From Bauldia sp. (GTDB lineage: Bacteria; Pseudomonadota; Alphaproteobacteria; Rhizobiales; Kaistiaceae): DNA of 64,000 bases. Under the pieces are notes generated by a model. The model had not been told where the DNA came from and did not search any database. It saw nothing but the letters and a program-made list of their open reading frames with translations. Where the stretch lies: NCBI GenBank assembly GCA_028284325.1, contig JANQRX010000008.1, positions 124,001 to 188,000 on the forward strand. The letters run 5' to 3'. Position numbers and translations under genes: made by a program. The first letter of the stretch is position 1, and each line of letters opens with the position of its first letter. Below, in pieces: positions 8,247 through 17,260 of the stretch.

Positions 8247-9857
8247 CTATCCGTTGCGCACGTCCCTGTATCCATCATACCCGGCGCCGCCCGCGGCAAG
8301 GTAACCGCCGCTCTCGCCCGTCTCGTGGGCGCTGACCCAGAACGCATAGAGGGCGCCCGACACGAGCTCGAAACGAAAGCGCAGCGGCCGGCCGGCGAGT
8401 TCGCCGAGATCCCGGCCCGGCCACGTCAGCGCGAGCCGGCAGCCATCGCCGCCAACCGGGCGGCAGTCCTCCGCGCCGAACCCGGGCAGCGGCGCGCCAT
8501 CCACATCCATGACCGCTGCGCGCAGTCGCCCTTCCGGGGCATCGAGGTTAACGAAGAGATGGCGACCGGTGAACTGCAGCGGCCGGGTCAGCAGAATGCC
8601 GCCGTCCCGGTCGGCTTCAAGGCTCGCGAAACCGTCGCGCCGGAGAACCGTGACGCCGGTCATGCCGTTGCCGTCCCACAGCCCTTCCGCCAGCGCGCGG
8701 CCGCTGTAGTAGAATAGAAGTTCGTCCTCGGTGACGCAGAATCCGCCGCCGACCGACTGGATGTTGCCCCAGTCCCACGCCCCGTCTCTCTCCTGCGCGC
8801 GGACGAACGGGCGTCGATCGTGCCGATGCCAGTGAAACCCGTCGCGCGAATAGCCCAGCATGAGTTGGTTGCGCTTCTGGCGGCCTTCCTCGGCGCAGAT
8901 TTCGTTTTCCGGTCCGTGGTGGATCGAGAAGAGCCCCACCATCAGGCTCTCGTAGGGCGTGGCGTCGAGCGTATAAAGCTGCGGTGCATGATCGGGATAG
9001 GCCGGGTTCGGTGGGTCCAGATCGTCAGCACCGCACCACGGGATCGCCCCGGAAATGTCGCGCATGCCCTCGAGGAAATCGCCGTGCTCCCGAAAGTTGC
9101 GGGTCCGGTAGGCGTCTCTGCCCTCAAGCTGCCAGGTGATGTCCCGCAGCGAGTACACCCAGGTGCCGCGAAACGGATCGCGCCAGAAGGTCGAGCGGTC
9201 GCCGGTGGCCTGGTCGACCGGGCTTTCGACCGCCTTCTGCCAATGAGCACCGTCGGCGGAGGTGAAGCCGCTGAGGGTGAAGGCGAAGGTTCCGGTCGAT
9301 TCCCCGACCAGCGGTTCGGCCATCGACAAACGCCGCTTGACCGTCTGCATCATCTTGTAGGGCGCATCGGCATCGTCCGGGTCGAGCCAGACGGTCGACG
9401 AATCCCGCGGTGCGTCGAGGACGATGTTGGTTCCCGGCACCACGCCCCAGTCGGGGCGCTCCCAGGCGATCCCGTCCCGCGACACGGCAAGGCAGGTGCA
9501 CCACATTTCGTTGCCCGCGTACCACATCTTGTAGACCTGCTCGCGCGGATCGAACCAGACGCCGTCGCTGAACGGCATGGCAAAGGGCACGTCGCCCGTT
9601 TCCCACGTGGTCGCAGGCCGCAGGAGCGGGTTTGCGGGATGCGGCGCCGGCTGGTGAAATACCCGTCGCAGCGAGCTTCTCTCGATGAGGAAATCGTCCA
9701 CGAAGAGCTGCCGGCCGCCGTCGATCCGAACGATGTTCGGCGGTCGCTCGAGATAGGGAACCGGCATCGGATCACGCGATACCGGACCGTAATCCGGAGC
9801 CGTCCGTGCAACACCGCTGGGCAGCGTTCCGCCCGCCGGATCAACGCGGTTATCCAC
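8247..9857 (-). CDS. Five-bladed beta-propeller protein, GH32/GH43-like
   Basis: About 536 residues. The segment LFVDDFLIERSSLRRVFHQP followed by NPLLRP and PREQVYKMWYAG resembles the large, mostly uncharacterised proteins related to family 32/43/68 glycosidases, with repeated Trp- and Asp-rich blade motifs (SRDGIAWERP, SADGAHWQKA, SRDGFHWHRHDRRPF). I see no signal peptide, so it is probably cytoplasmic. The chosen GTG at 9857 follows GGAGGAG and overlaps the stop of the ATPase gene by 8 bases; a GTG at 9872 or an ATG at 9767 are alternatives. Operon context with a sugar-acid cluster supports action on a carbohydrate. Enzymatic activity is unproven. Confidence 0.7.
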   Translation of the reverse strand: MDNRVDPAGGTLPSGVARTAPDYGPVSRDPMPVPYLERPPNIVRIDGGRQLFVDDFLIERSSLRRVFHQPAPHPANPLLRPATTWETGDVPFAMPFSDGVWFDPREQVYKMWYAGNEMWCTCLAVSRDGIAWERPDWGVVPGTNIVLDAPRDSSTVWLDPDDADAPYKMMQTVKRRLSMAEPLVGESTGTFAFTLSGFTSADGAHWQKAVESPVDQATGDRSTFWRDPFRGTWVYSLRDITWQLEGRDAYRTRNFREHGDFLEGMRDISGAIPWCGADDLDPPNPAYPDHAPQLYTLDATPYESLMVGLFSIHHGPENEICAEEGRQKRNQLMLGYSRDGFHWHRHDRRPFVRAQERDGAWDWGNIQSVGGGFCVTEDELLFYYSGRALAEGLWDGNGMTGVTVLRRDGFASLEADRDGGILLTRPLQFTGRHLFVNLDAPEGRLRAAVMDVDGAPLPGFGAEDCRPVGGDGCRLALTWPGRDLGELAGRPLRFRFELVSGALYAFWVSAHETGESGGYLAAGGAGYDGYRDVRNG

Positions 9858-10854
9858 GGATCTCCTCCACACGGTGACACGCGACCAGGTGGTCGTCGGA
9901 CCCTACGCTTCGCAGCGCCGGCACCTCCGTTTTGCAGATGTCGGTGGCGTAGCGGCAACGGGGGTGGAACGGACAGGCCGCCGGGGGATTGATGGGACTG
10001 GGCACGTCGCCCTGAAGAACGATCCGCTCGGTCTTCTTCTCGAGGTCGGCGACCGGGATCGCCGACAAGAGCGCCTCGGTGTAGGGATGAAGCGTCCTGG
10101 CAAAGATGTCTTCGCTCTTCGCCAGTTCGACGACACGCCCGAGATACATGACCGCGATACGATCGGAGATGTACTCCGTGACGCTGAGGTCGTGCGTGAT
10201 GAAGATGTAGGTCAGGTTGCGTTCGCGCTTCAGCTCCATCAGGAGCTGGAGAACCTGGGCCTGCACCGATACGTCGAGGGCGCTGACGGGTTCGTCGCAC
10301 ACTATGAGCTCGGGTTCGATCGACAACGCCCGCGCAATCCCGACGCGCTGCCTCTGGCCGCCGGAAAACTCGTTGGGATAGCGGTCCATGTACTCGCGGG
10401 GCAGATTCACCGCGACCAGAAGATCGCCAACGATCTTCCGGCGCTCCTTCCGCGATTTCACGCCGTATGCCTTCAACGCATCCTCAAGCGAGCCGAAGAC
10501 GGTGAAGGCCGGGTTCAGCGACGAGTACGGGTCCTGAAAGACGATCTGCAGACGCTTGCGGTATGGAAAGAGATCGGCGCTCGATAGCTGGTCGAGATCG
10601 ACCTGCTCGTCACCGTCGTGGAACACCACCTTCCCTTCGGTCGGACGTACGAGTTGCAGGAGCGTCTTGCCAAGCGTGGTCTTGCCGCATCCGCTCTCGC
10701 CGACGACCGCCAGCACCTCGCCGCGGTAAACGTCGAGCGACACGCCGTCGACCGCCTTCACATGTCCGGCGACGCGTTTGAACACGCCCTCGCGCACCGG
10801 GAAGTAGGTCTTCACGCCGTCAAGACTGAGGATGACGTCCTGGTTGTCAGGCAT
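9850..10854 (-). CDS. Oligopeptide-type ABC transporter ATP-binding protein (OppF-like)
   Basis: 334 residues from the ATG at 10854, which overlaps the stop of the preceding ATPase gene by 8 bases; a GTG at 10866 is also in frame. Walker A GESGCGKTT, signature FSGGQRQRV, Walker B LIVCDEPVSALD and FITHDLS are intact, and the C-terminal tail carries CPFHPRCRYATDIC. It pairs with the adjacent OppD-like ATPase to energise the permeases encoded upstream in the same operon. Confidence 0.94.
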   Translation of the reverse strand: MPDNQDVILSLDGVKTYFPVREGVFKRVAGHVKAVDGVSLDVYRGEVLAVVGESGCGKTTLGKTLLQLVRPTEGKVVFHDGDEQVDLDQLSSADLFPYRKRLQIVFQDPYSSLNPAFTVFGSLEDALKAYGVKSRKERRKIVGDLLVAVNLPREYMDRYPNEFSGGQRQRVGIARALSIEPELIVCDEPVSALDVSVQAQVLQLLMELKRERNLTYIFITHDLSVTEYISDRIAVMYLGRVVELAKSEDIFARTLHPYTEALLSAIPVADLEKKTERIVLQGDVPSPINPPAACPFHPRCRYATDICKTEVPALRSVGSDDHLVACHRVEEIRG

Positions 10855-11857
10855 CGGCAACCTCACGATGGTTCCAGCACGACACCCTGTGCGTCGCGGT
10901 CACATTCTCCTCGGCCGGCAGGCGCGAACAGGCGTCGGTCGCGAAATCGCACCGGGGCGCGAACTGACACCCGGGCGGGCGGTCGAACGGATCGGGCGTC
11001 GAGCCGCGAATGGGGCGAATGTCCTGCGCCTTGCCGCGACCAAGTACGGGAATCGATGACAGCAGCGCACGCGTGTAGGGATGCCGCGGGTTGCGGAGCA
11101 CGTCGTCGACGGAGCCCGCTTCGACGATCTTGCCCATGTACATCACGGCGACTTCGTCGGCGAGTTCCGCAACGACGCCCATGTCGTGGGTGATGAGCAT
11201 GATCGCGGTGCCGTGCTCGCGTTTGAGCGCCTCCATCAGCTCGAAGATCTGCGCCTGGATCGTGACGTCCAGGGCGGTCGTCGGTTCGTCGGCGATCAGG
11301 ATTTTCGGATTGCACGCCATGGCCATGGCGATCATGGCGCGCTGCCGCATGCCGCCGGAGTAGTTGTGCGGGTATTCGTCCACCCTGCGCTCGGGAAGCG
11401 GAATGCCCATGGCTCCGAGCAGATCGATGCACGTCTTGCGGATGGCTCTTGTGGTCAGCTTCGTGTGGTACTTCAGGTTCTCGCCGATCTGGAACCCGAT
11501 CGTGTAGACGGGATTCAGGGCCGTCATCGGGTCCTGGAAGATCATGGCGATCTCCGCCCCGCGGATGTCGCGCATCTGCCATCCGTTGCGCTCCAGCTCG
11601 TCGATCCGTATGTCGCCGTTCTCGGCGTGGTAGATGATTTCGCCCTCTTCGATGCGCGACAGGGTGGGCAACAACTGCATGATCGACGAGGCGGTGACCG
11701 ACTTGCCGCATCCGCTCTCACCCACGATGCACAGCGTGCGGCCGCGCCTGACCTGGAAATCGACACCGTCGATCGCCTTGTTGCAGCGGTTGTTGTTGTA
11801 GAAGTAGGTGCGCAGGTTGCTGACCGTCAGCGCGATATCGCCATCCATCGCCGTCAT
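10847..11857 (-). CDS. Oligopeptide-type ABC transporter ATP-binding protein (OppD-like)
   Basis: 336 residues. Walker [10 protein letters not shown], signature YSGGMRQRA, Walker [13 protein letters not shown], switch LITHDMG, and the cysteine tail [14 protein letters not shown]. The insertion after Walker A ([23 protein letters not shown]) is slightly long. Its ATG overlaps the stop of the OppC-like gene, consistent with tight translational coupling in the minus-strand operon. Confidence 0.94.
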   Translation of the reverse strand: MTAMDGDIALTVSNLRTYFYNNNRCNKAIDGVDFQVRRGRTLCIVGESGCGKSVTASSIMQLLPTLSRIEEGEIIYHAENGDIRIDELERNGWQMRDIRGAEIAMIFQDPMTALNPVYTIGFQIGENLKYHTKLTTRAIRKTCIDLLGAMGIPLPERRVDEYPHNYSGGMRQRAMIAMAMACNPKILIADEPTTALDVTIQAQIFELMEALKREHGTAIMLITHDMGVVAELADEVAVMYMGKIVEAGSVDDVLRNPRHPYTRALLSSIPVLGRGKAQDIRPIRGSTPDPFDRPPGCQFAPRCDFATDACSRLPAEENVTATHRVSCWNHREVADA

Positions 11858-12771
11858 CCCTGCATCGTCGGATCCGTGCTGTCACGGAGGCCATCGCCGA
11901 TGAAATTGACCGCGAGCACGAACGACGAAATCACCAGCCCCACGGGCAGCCAGATCCACCAGTAATTCTGGAGGATGCGGAGGTCCTGCGCGGCGTTGAG
12001 GATGTTGCCCCAGGTCGGAATCTGGAGCGGAACACCGAGGCCGAGGAAGCTGAGCCCGGCTTCGGCGAGGATGAACATCGCCGTCGTCAGGGTGATGTTG
12101 ACCATGATCGGGCCGAGCGCATTGGGCAGCATGTGCTTGTAGGCGATCCGGATCGAACCGACCCCGAAACTCTCCAGCGCCTGGACGAATTCCTCCTCGC
12201 GGATGGAGAGCATCCGCGCGCGGGCCATGCGGTACATCGGCCCCCATCCGGTCACCACGAAGATGAGGATCAGGTTGACGAGCGACTGCCCGACGATCGC
12301 CACCAGCATGAGCACGAGGATCAGTTGCGGAAAGGACATGAAGATCTCGGAGGTCCGCAACGCAACGGTGTCGATCCATCCGCCCTTGTAGCCCGTGTAG
12401 CAGCCGATCCCGACGCCGACGACCGCGGCCAGCAGGGCGCTGCCGAGCCCGACGAGGATCGAAATCCGGCCGCCGTAGAGCACACGGGCAAACACATCCC
12501 GTCCCGTCATGTCGGTTCCGAACCAGTGCTCGGCCGAAGGCGGCAACAGGCGCGAGCGCAAATCGACGCGCAAGGGATCGTGCTCGGCGATCAGCGGCGC
12601 GAAGACCGACGCCAGCAGGATGATCGTGAACATGACGAGCCCGAGCACGGCGAGGCGATTGCTGAGAAGCTTGCGGAACGCGCGTCCGCTGCCCCTCGAT
12701 TTGAGCTTGCCGGACTCCTCCAGGGCCTTCAGCTTGTCGAAACGGCGATTCAATGCGGCGCTCGTGCTCAT
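11854..12771 (-). CDS. Oligopeptide-type ABC transporter permease (OppC-like)
   Basis: 305-residue inner-membrane permease with a charged cytoplasmic N-terminus (about 35 residues), a first membrane helix, the periplasmic motif HWFGTDMTGRDVFARVLYGG, the coupling loop (FVQALESFGVGSIRIAYKHMLPN) and the end motif EAGLSFLGLGVPLQIPTWG. It starts 4 bases after the OppB-like stop and forms the channel with that protein. Confidence 0.94.
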   Translation of the reverse strand: MSTSAALNRRFDKLKALEESGKLKSRGSGRAFRKLLSNRLAVLGLVMFTIILLASVFAPLIAEHDPLRVDLRSRLLPPSAEHWFGTDMTGRDVFARVLYGGRISILVGLGSALLAAVVGVGIGCYTGYKGGWIDTVALRTSEIFMSFPQLILVLMLVAIVGQSLVNLILIFVVTGWGPMYRMARARMLSIREEEFVQALESFGVGSIRIAYKHMLPNALGPIMVNITLTTAMFILAEAGLSFLGLGVPLQIPTWGNILNAAQDLRILQNYWWIWLPVGLVISSFVLAVNFIGDGLRDSTDPTMQG

Positions 12772-12775
12772 CCAC

Positions 12776-13735
12776 CTACTCCAGGCGAACGCGCGGATCG
12801 ATCAGCGCCGTCAGAATGTCGATGATCAGGCTGGCGAGCAGCATCGCCAGCACGGAGAACAGGGCGATCATCATGACGAGGGGGTAGTCCTGGCTCCGCA
12901 CCGCGGTGACGAACTCGTTACCCACCCCGGGCCACTGGAAGACCTGCTCGATGATCACCGATCCGCCGATCAGGGTCGGCAGCCGGAAGCCGATGAGCAC
13001 GATGACCGGTGTCAGGGCGGTGCGGAAACCGTGCACGAAGTTCACGCGCCACTCGGGCAGTCCCTTCGCGCGGGCAGTGCGGATGTACTCCCGGGACAGC
13101 GCGTCAAGCATGGCGGCGCGGGAGTAGCGCATGACGCCGGCGGTCATCATCAGCGACAGGACGAGGGCCGGGAGGATGAGGTTCGGAAGGCGGTCCCACA
13201 GGGTTTCGTAGCCGGGCAGCAGGCGTCCGCCGACGGGAAGCCAGGCGAGGTTGAGGGCAAAGGTCAGGATGGCCACCAGACCGAAGAAGAACTCCGGAAT
13301 CGAGACACCCAGCATGCCCGCAACGGTGAGCAGGCTGTCACTCGCCGACCCGCGGCGCAGCGCACTGATCGTACCCAGGGTGCAGCCGATGACGGTCGAG
13401 AAGAACAGCGCCAGGATGGACAGCTCGATCGTCGCCGGCAGCCGGTCGAGGAAGATCTGCGATATGGGAACGCCGCCGGATGTGGAGTGCCCGAAATTGC
13501 CCTGGAGAACGTTGGTCAGCCAGATCCAGTACCGCTCGAGAAACGACTTGTTGAGCCCCAGCGCCTCGCGGAGTTCGTCGAGCGCCTCCCTGGAGAGCGT
13601 GTTCGCCACGTCCGGCGGGATCATGTACTCGACCGCATCGCCGGGCGTCAGCTCCAACCCGAGATAGACCAGGAAGCTGATGACCAGCAGCATGGGTATC
13701 AGGATCATGATCCGGCGAAGGGTGTAGGTGAGCAT
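12776..13735 (-). CDS. Oligopeptide-type ABC transporter permease (OppB-like)
   Basis: 319-residue permease with an N-terminal helix (RRIMILIPMLLVISFLVYLG), the NFGHSTSGGVPISQIFLDRL stretch, the coupling loop (YIRTARAKGLPEWRVNFVHG) and EQVFQWPGVGNEFVTAVRSQDYP. It lies 82 bases downstream of the binding-protein gene, with a 9-bp stem-loop in that gap, the common arrangement that lets the binding protein be made in excess over the membrane parts. Confidence 0.94.
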   Translation of the reverse strand: MLTYTLRRIMILIPMLLVISFLVYLGLELTPGDAVEYMIPPDVANTLSREALDELREALGLNKSFLERYWIWLTNVLQGNFGHSTSGGVPISQIFLDRLPATIELSILALFFSTVIGCTLGTISALRRGSASDSLLTVAGMLGVSIPEFFFGLVAILTFALNLAWLPVGGRLLPGYETLWDRLPNLILPALVLSLMMTAGVMRYSRAAMLDALSREYIRTARAKGLPEWRVNFVHGFRTALTPVIVLIGFRLPTLIGGSVIIEQVFQWPGVGNEFVTAVRSQDYPLVMMIALFSVLAMLLASLIIDILTALIDPRVRLE

Positions 13736-13765
13736 GCCGCCTCACGCTGGATGGCCGTGAAAGAA

Positions 13766-13793
13766 AGTCCGCGGCCCAAGTGGACCGCGGACT
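13766..13793 (-). promoter_or_regulatory. Intercistronic stem-loop after binding-protein gene
   Basis: AGTCCGCGG and CCGCGGACT form a perfect 9-bp stem with a 10-base loop, 25 bases downstream of the binding-protein stop and before the OppB-like gene. No T-run follows, so partial termination or 3'-end protection of the binding-protein mRNA is more likely than full termination. Confidence 0.6.
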
Positions 13794-13817
13794 GCACGCG
13801 TTGGCAACCGGAACGGA

Positions 13818-15434
13818 CTAGTCCGGCTGCTTGGGATAGGCGTTCATGCGCAGCGAACGGGTGTACGGGATGTCGGCCGCGATGACGCGCATATGCTCCA
13901 TCGCTTCAAGCGCCTGCACGTCGGCCACCGACTTGGTGAAGCCGTAGTCCAGACGGCCGGCGGCCGCGTTCTTGACCACGTTCGGGTCGTTGTCCTCGGA
14001 CGGGAAGGCGACGATCTCGTCGATCTTGGCGGTGCCGCCGTAGTAGTTCTCGTACGGGACGAACCGGGCGAAGTCGTTCATCTTGACTTCCTCGATCCGG
14101 AACGGACCGTTGCCGACCGGGTTCTGCCAGTAGGCATGCTGCTGGAACTCAAGCGGGTTGACGTCACCCAACAGGTGCTTCGGCATCGGTGCGAACTGGC
14201 CGAAGCTCACCAGAACGTTCGGGTCGAGAACCGCAAACTGCAGGGTCAGCTTGTCGCCGTCGGCGGTGATGCCTGCGATCGAGTCGGCGTTGCCGGCCTT
14301 GTAGTCCTCGGCGCCCTCGATGGAGCTGAAGGTGTTGCTGAGAACGCCGTTCAACGCCGGAACCTTGAGCGCGGTGTGGATCGACCAGCTGACGTCTTCC
14401 GCCGTGACCGGTGTGCCGTCGTGCCAGGTGGCATTGTCCTGCAGGTCGAAGCTGACCGTCAGGCCGTCCGACGAGACCTCCCAGCTCTCGGCCAGTTGCG
14501 GACCGTTCGGCACCAGCGACCCGTCTGCCGACAGCAGACGATCCCAGAGCACCTTGTTGCCGATGCGCAGGCCGGGGTTCAGCCATGGATGGAAGAAGAA
14601 CTGGATCGGGCCCTTGTTGGTGTAGAGAATGCGCTTGCCGTTCTCGTCAGGCTCGATCTCCCAGTCCAGGATGCCCCAATCGTAGTTGAACTGGGCGTTG
14701 CCGTAGAGGCCGCCCATCCGGTCCACGCGATCGCTCTCGAAGATGTAGAGCTGCTGGTAGTACAGCGGGATATCCGACAGGGCGTCGTTCTCGAGCTTCT
14801 GGAAGTCCACGAAGGCGGCCCGCTGCTCGTCGATGTCGGCGGTGCCGTTGATCCGCCTGATCAGCTCATTGCGTTGGTCATCGGTGGGCGTGTAGGTCGA
14901 GTGACCGTCCATGTAGACGTTGTAGTACTCCTGCATCACCAGAGCGGCCTTCGCGCCGTAGGCAATGTCCCAGTCGACGGCCGACGTATCGGAGCCGGTC
15001 TCCGGCACCGCCGTGAGCTGCGTTACAACGTCGCCTTCCAGCTTGCGATACGTCATCTGCATGCCGACATCGGCGAGTTGCGATTGCAGGACCGTCATGA
15101 GGTCAACGGTCAGCTGGTCGCCGTAGTAGAAGACCACATCCAGGACGTAGTCCTCGTCCCAGTTCGCCTCTTCGAGAAGCGCGCGCGCCTTGTCGGGATC
15201 GTAGGCGTAGGTGTTGAGGCCGTCCGCCTTCCAGAAGCCGTTCGGGATCATGGAATCCGCCACGATCGCCTTGCCCTCAAAGAGCGTGTCGACGATGGTC
15301 TCCATGTCGATCGCGTAGGCGATGGCCTGGCGCACCCGCTCGTCCGACAACGGATTCGCCGATTCCGCGAGCGCCGGTAGCGCCCCCACGGAAAGCGCCG
15401 TCGAAAGCGCCAGTGCTGTGAGTGTTCTCTTCAT
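13818..15434 (-). CDS. ABC transporter substrate-binding protein, SBP_bac_5 family, circularly permuted
   Basis: 538-residue periplasmic binding protein with a signal peptide (MKRTLTALALSTALSVGALPALA). The domain order is rotated. Residues 27-262 carry what is normally the C-terminal half: DERVRQAIAYAID (31-43), YDPDKARALLEEA, LQSQLADVGM, and the closing segments DIPLYYQQLY and YDWGILDWEI. Residues 266-538 then carry the normal N-terminal half: LAESWEVSSDGL (314-325), WHDGTPVTAEDVSW, MPKHLLGDV, NPVGNGPF (438-445), YYGGTAKIDEI, GRLDYGF, and end at SLRMNAYPKQPD, exactly where the DERVRQA motif would usually follow. The other family member in this window (41948-43708) has the standard order. The open frame is continuous and its importer genes are intact, so it is probably functional. 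Confidence 0.93.
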   Translation of the reverse strand: MKRTLTALALSTALSVGALPALAESANPLSDERVRQAIAYAIDMETIVDTLFEGKAIVADSMIPNGFWKADGLNTYAYDPDKARALLEEANWDEDYVLDVVFYYGDQLTVDLMTVLQSQLADVGMQMTYRKLEGDVVTQLTAVPETGSDTSAVDWDIAYGAKAALVMQEYYNVYMDGHSTYTPTDDQRNELIRRINGTADIDEQRAAFVDFQKLENDALSDIPLYYQQLYIFESDRVDRMGGLYGNAQFNYDWGILDWEIEPDENGKRILYTNKGPIQFFFHPWLNPGLRIGNKVLWDRLLSADGSLVPNGPQLAESWEVSSDGLTVSFDLQDNATWHDGTPVTAEDVSWSIHTALKVPALNGVLSNTFSSIEGAEDYKAGNADSIAGITADGDKLTLQFAVLDPNVLVSFGQFAPMPKHLLGDVNPLEFQQHAYWQNPVGNGPFRIEEVKMNDFARFVPYENYYGGTAKIDEIVAFPSEDNDPNVVKNAAAGRLDYGFTKSVADVQALEAMEHMRVIAADIPYTRSLRMNAYPKQPD

Positions 15435-15461
15435 TCCTGTCTTCCTCCTTTGAAGTTCACC

Positions 15462-16190
15462 TCAGGGCGTGTTCGTCCCCTCGCCGGCGTTCTTCGCGCC
15501 GGTCAGCGCGTCGCGGAAATGCGACGCGAAGTTTCTGGTCAGATGCTCGATCATGATGGCCTCCGCACGGTCGGCATCCTTGTCGAGAAGCGCCGCGACG
15601 ATTTCCTTGTGCTCCTCGTTGCTCCGCGCCACATAGGCGTCGAAGTTGCCGGGGATCGTGCGGCTTTTCATCAAGCGTTCGACGAACGTCTCGTGCAGGG
15701 CCACGAAGATGGGATTGCCGGGGATCTCGGCGAGAACGCGATGAAACCGCACATCGGCGTTTCGGAAGCCGGTGTGGTTGGAGATGTTTGCATCGCAATC
15801 CTCGATCGCTTCGATCAGCCTTGCGATGTGCGCATTGGTTGCGTGTGAAACCGCGTACCGAACGAGGCTCGTCTCCAGGAACTGCCGCGCCTGCTCGAGA
15901 TGGGCGCGTCCTTCGGTCCCGGAGAAGAAAGTGCTTGCGAGCTCGCTCACGCTGTCCATGACGCGGCTGAGCGTGGGAACGGCTACCCGCGGTCGGTGCC
16001 CGGGCTCCTGATCCACCAGGCCCATGGCCTGGAGGGTGTTGATGGCGCCGCGCGCGACGTTGCGACCGACGCCGAAGCGCTCGCAGAGATCGCGCTCGGA
16101 AGGCAGCATCTCCCCGGGAGCAAGCGCGCCCTGACGGACGTCGTCAGCAAGCGCCTCGACGATTTTGTGCGATGGGACCTCGACATTCAT
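15462..16190 (-). CDS. GntR family transcriptional regulator, FadR subfamily
   Basis: 242 residues from the ATG at 16190; an in-frame TTG at 16226 has no better ribosome site. The N-terminal winged helix has LPSERDLCERFGVGRNVARGAINTLQAMGLV (about residues 35-70), and the all-helical FCD effector domain follows (about 90-225, with metal-type histidines in DVRFHRVLAE and SNEEHKEIVAAL). It precedes the Opp-type operon in the same direction and is divergent from the nanA-like gene. Dyads in the AT-rich region between them make control of both directions likely. Inducer unknown; a sugar acid is a reasonable guess from the neighbours. Confidence 0.93.
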   Translation of the reverse strand: MNVEVPSHKIVEALADDVRQGALAPGEMLPSERDLCERFGVGRNVARGAINTLQAMGLVDQEPGHRPRVAVPTLSRVMDSVSELASTFFSGTEGRAHLEQARQFLETSLVRYAVSHATNAHIARLIEAIEDCDANISNHTGFRNADVRFHRVLAEIPGNPIFVALHETFVERLMKSRTIPGNFDAYVARSNEEHKEIVAALLDKDADRAEAIMIEHLTRNFASHFRDALTGAKNAGEGTNTP

Positions 16191-16198
16191 AGGCTGAA

Positions 16199-16271
16199 TG
16201 GTTGACCGAAATTTCCTTTTTGGCAAGCGAAAAAGATAATTTGGATGCCAAATATGATTTTTGGTTGACCA
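16199..16271. promoter_or_regulatory. Candidate GntR operator region with dyads and a direct repeat
   Basis: The AT-rich divergent region between the GntR gene and nanA contains TGGTTGACC twice (16199-16207 and 16262-16270). The second copy extends to the dyad TGGT-TG-ACCA, close to FadR-type TGGT-ACCA half sites. A perfect 6-3-6 inverted repeat, ATTTGG-ATG-CCAAAT, lies at 16239-16253. Position and symmetry suggest regulator binding sites; which dyad is used is not known. Confidence 0.45.
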
Positions 16272-16365
16272 TAATTGCGAATGAAGTAGCCTCGGGGCGG
16301 ATCGGTTTTCTTCTGCCGCGCCAGTGGCGCGTGCAGAGGCGAGCCGCGGTAAGAGGGCTTGGTCG

Positions 16366-17250
16366 ATGGAAATTCCCGGCGCGATTTACGCGGCGATGCT
16401 GACCCCGATGAAGGATGACTCCTCCATCCGGGTCGACGGCATAGAGCCTCTCGCGGACTTCATTTTTTCGCGGGGTGTCGATGGTCTCTATGTGGGCGGC
16501 AGCACCGGCGAGGCCATGCTCATGAGCCGGGAAGAGCGAGGTCGGGTGCTGCGCGCCACGGCCGAGATTTGCCGCGGACGGGGCTCGCTCATCGCCCATG
16601 TCGGCGCAGCGTCGACCGATGACGCCGTCGCCCTCGCCCGGGTGGCGGCCGAGGTGGGCTACGACGCGGTCGCTGCCGTTCCACCGTTCTACTACAAGTT
16701 CTCGGTGGAAGAGATCGCCGACTACTACCGTGCCATTGCCGGCGCCGCCGGCGTGCCGCTGATGGTCTACAACATTCCCTCGCTGACCGGCGTCGCGCTC
16801 GGCACCGAACAGTTGATCGAACTGCTGCAGTTGCCGGGCGTGGGCGGGATCAAGTACACGGCCAACGACATCCACGAGTTCACCCGGCTGCGGAAAGCTT
16901 CCAACGGACGGAAGTGTTTCTTCGGCACGGACGAGATGTTCATCGCCGCCGCCGCCGCCGGTACCGATGGCGGCATCGGCAGCACCTACAACCTGATCGG
17001 CGACGTCTATGTCGGCATCCTGCAGGCGACAGAGGCGGGCGACCTGGCGCGGGCGCGCACGCTTCAGGCGAAGTCGCACGGGCTGATCGAGATCCTGTAC
17101 GAGACCGGCGTGGTCGAGGGGCTCAAATACGCCATGGAACGGTCAGGCGTTCCCGTCGGCCCATGCCGGCGGCCTTTCAGGCCCGCGCCAAAGGTTGCGC
17201 TCGCACGCCTGGACGCATGGCTTGACGTCGAAATCGAACTCGCAGCCTAG
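16366..17250 (+). CDS. nanA: N-acetylneuraminate lyase-like aldolase, DapA superfamily
   Basis: 294 residues, (beta/alpha)8 class I aldolase that would cleave a 2-keto-3-deoxy sugar acid (in NanA, N-acetylneuraminate to N-acetylmannosamine and pyruvate). The match to NanA is strong: GGSTGEA (44-50), LIAHVGAAST, PPFYYKFSVEEIADYYRAI, the catalytic Tyr135 in VYNIPSLTG, the Schiff-base Lys163 in GGIKYTAND, and ADGGIGSTYN-like TDGGIGSTYN plus CRRPF near the end. The ATG at 16366 is preferred; upstream in-frame codons lack family similarity. It is divergent from the GntR gene. Without kinase or epimerase genes nearby, a related 2-keto-3-deoxy acid substrate remains possible. Confidence 0.82.
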   Translation: MEIPGAIYAAMLTPMKDDSSIRVDGIEPLADFIFSRGVDGLYVGGSTGEAMLMSREERGRVLRATAEICRGRGSLIAHVGAASTDDAVALARVAAEVGYDAVAAVPPFYYKFSVEEIADYYRAIAGAAGVPLMVYNIPSLTGVALGTEQLIELLQLPGVGGIKYTANDIHEFTRLRKASNGRKCFFGTDEMFIAAAAAGTDGGIGSTYNLIGDVYVGILQATEAGDLARARTLQAKSHGLIEILYETGVVEGLKYAMERSGVPVGPCRRPFRPAPKVALARLDAWLDVEIELAA

Positions 17251-17260
17251 AGCGTTCCGT

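Noticed and set aside
10610..10630. GTGGAAC half-site within the OppF-like gene
   Set aside because: Only one arm is present and it lies in the middle of coding sequence.
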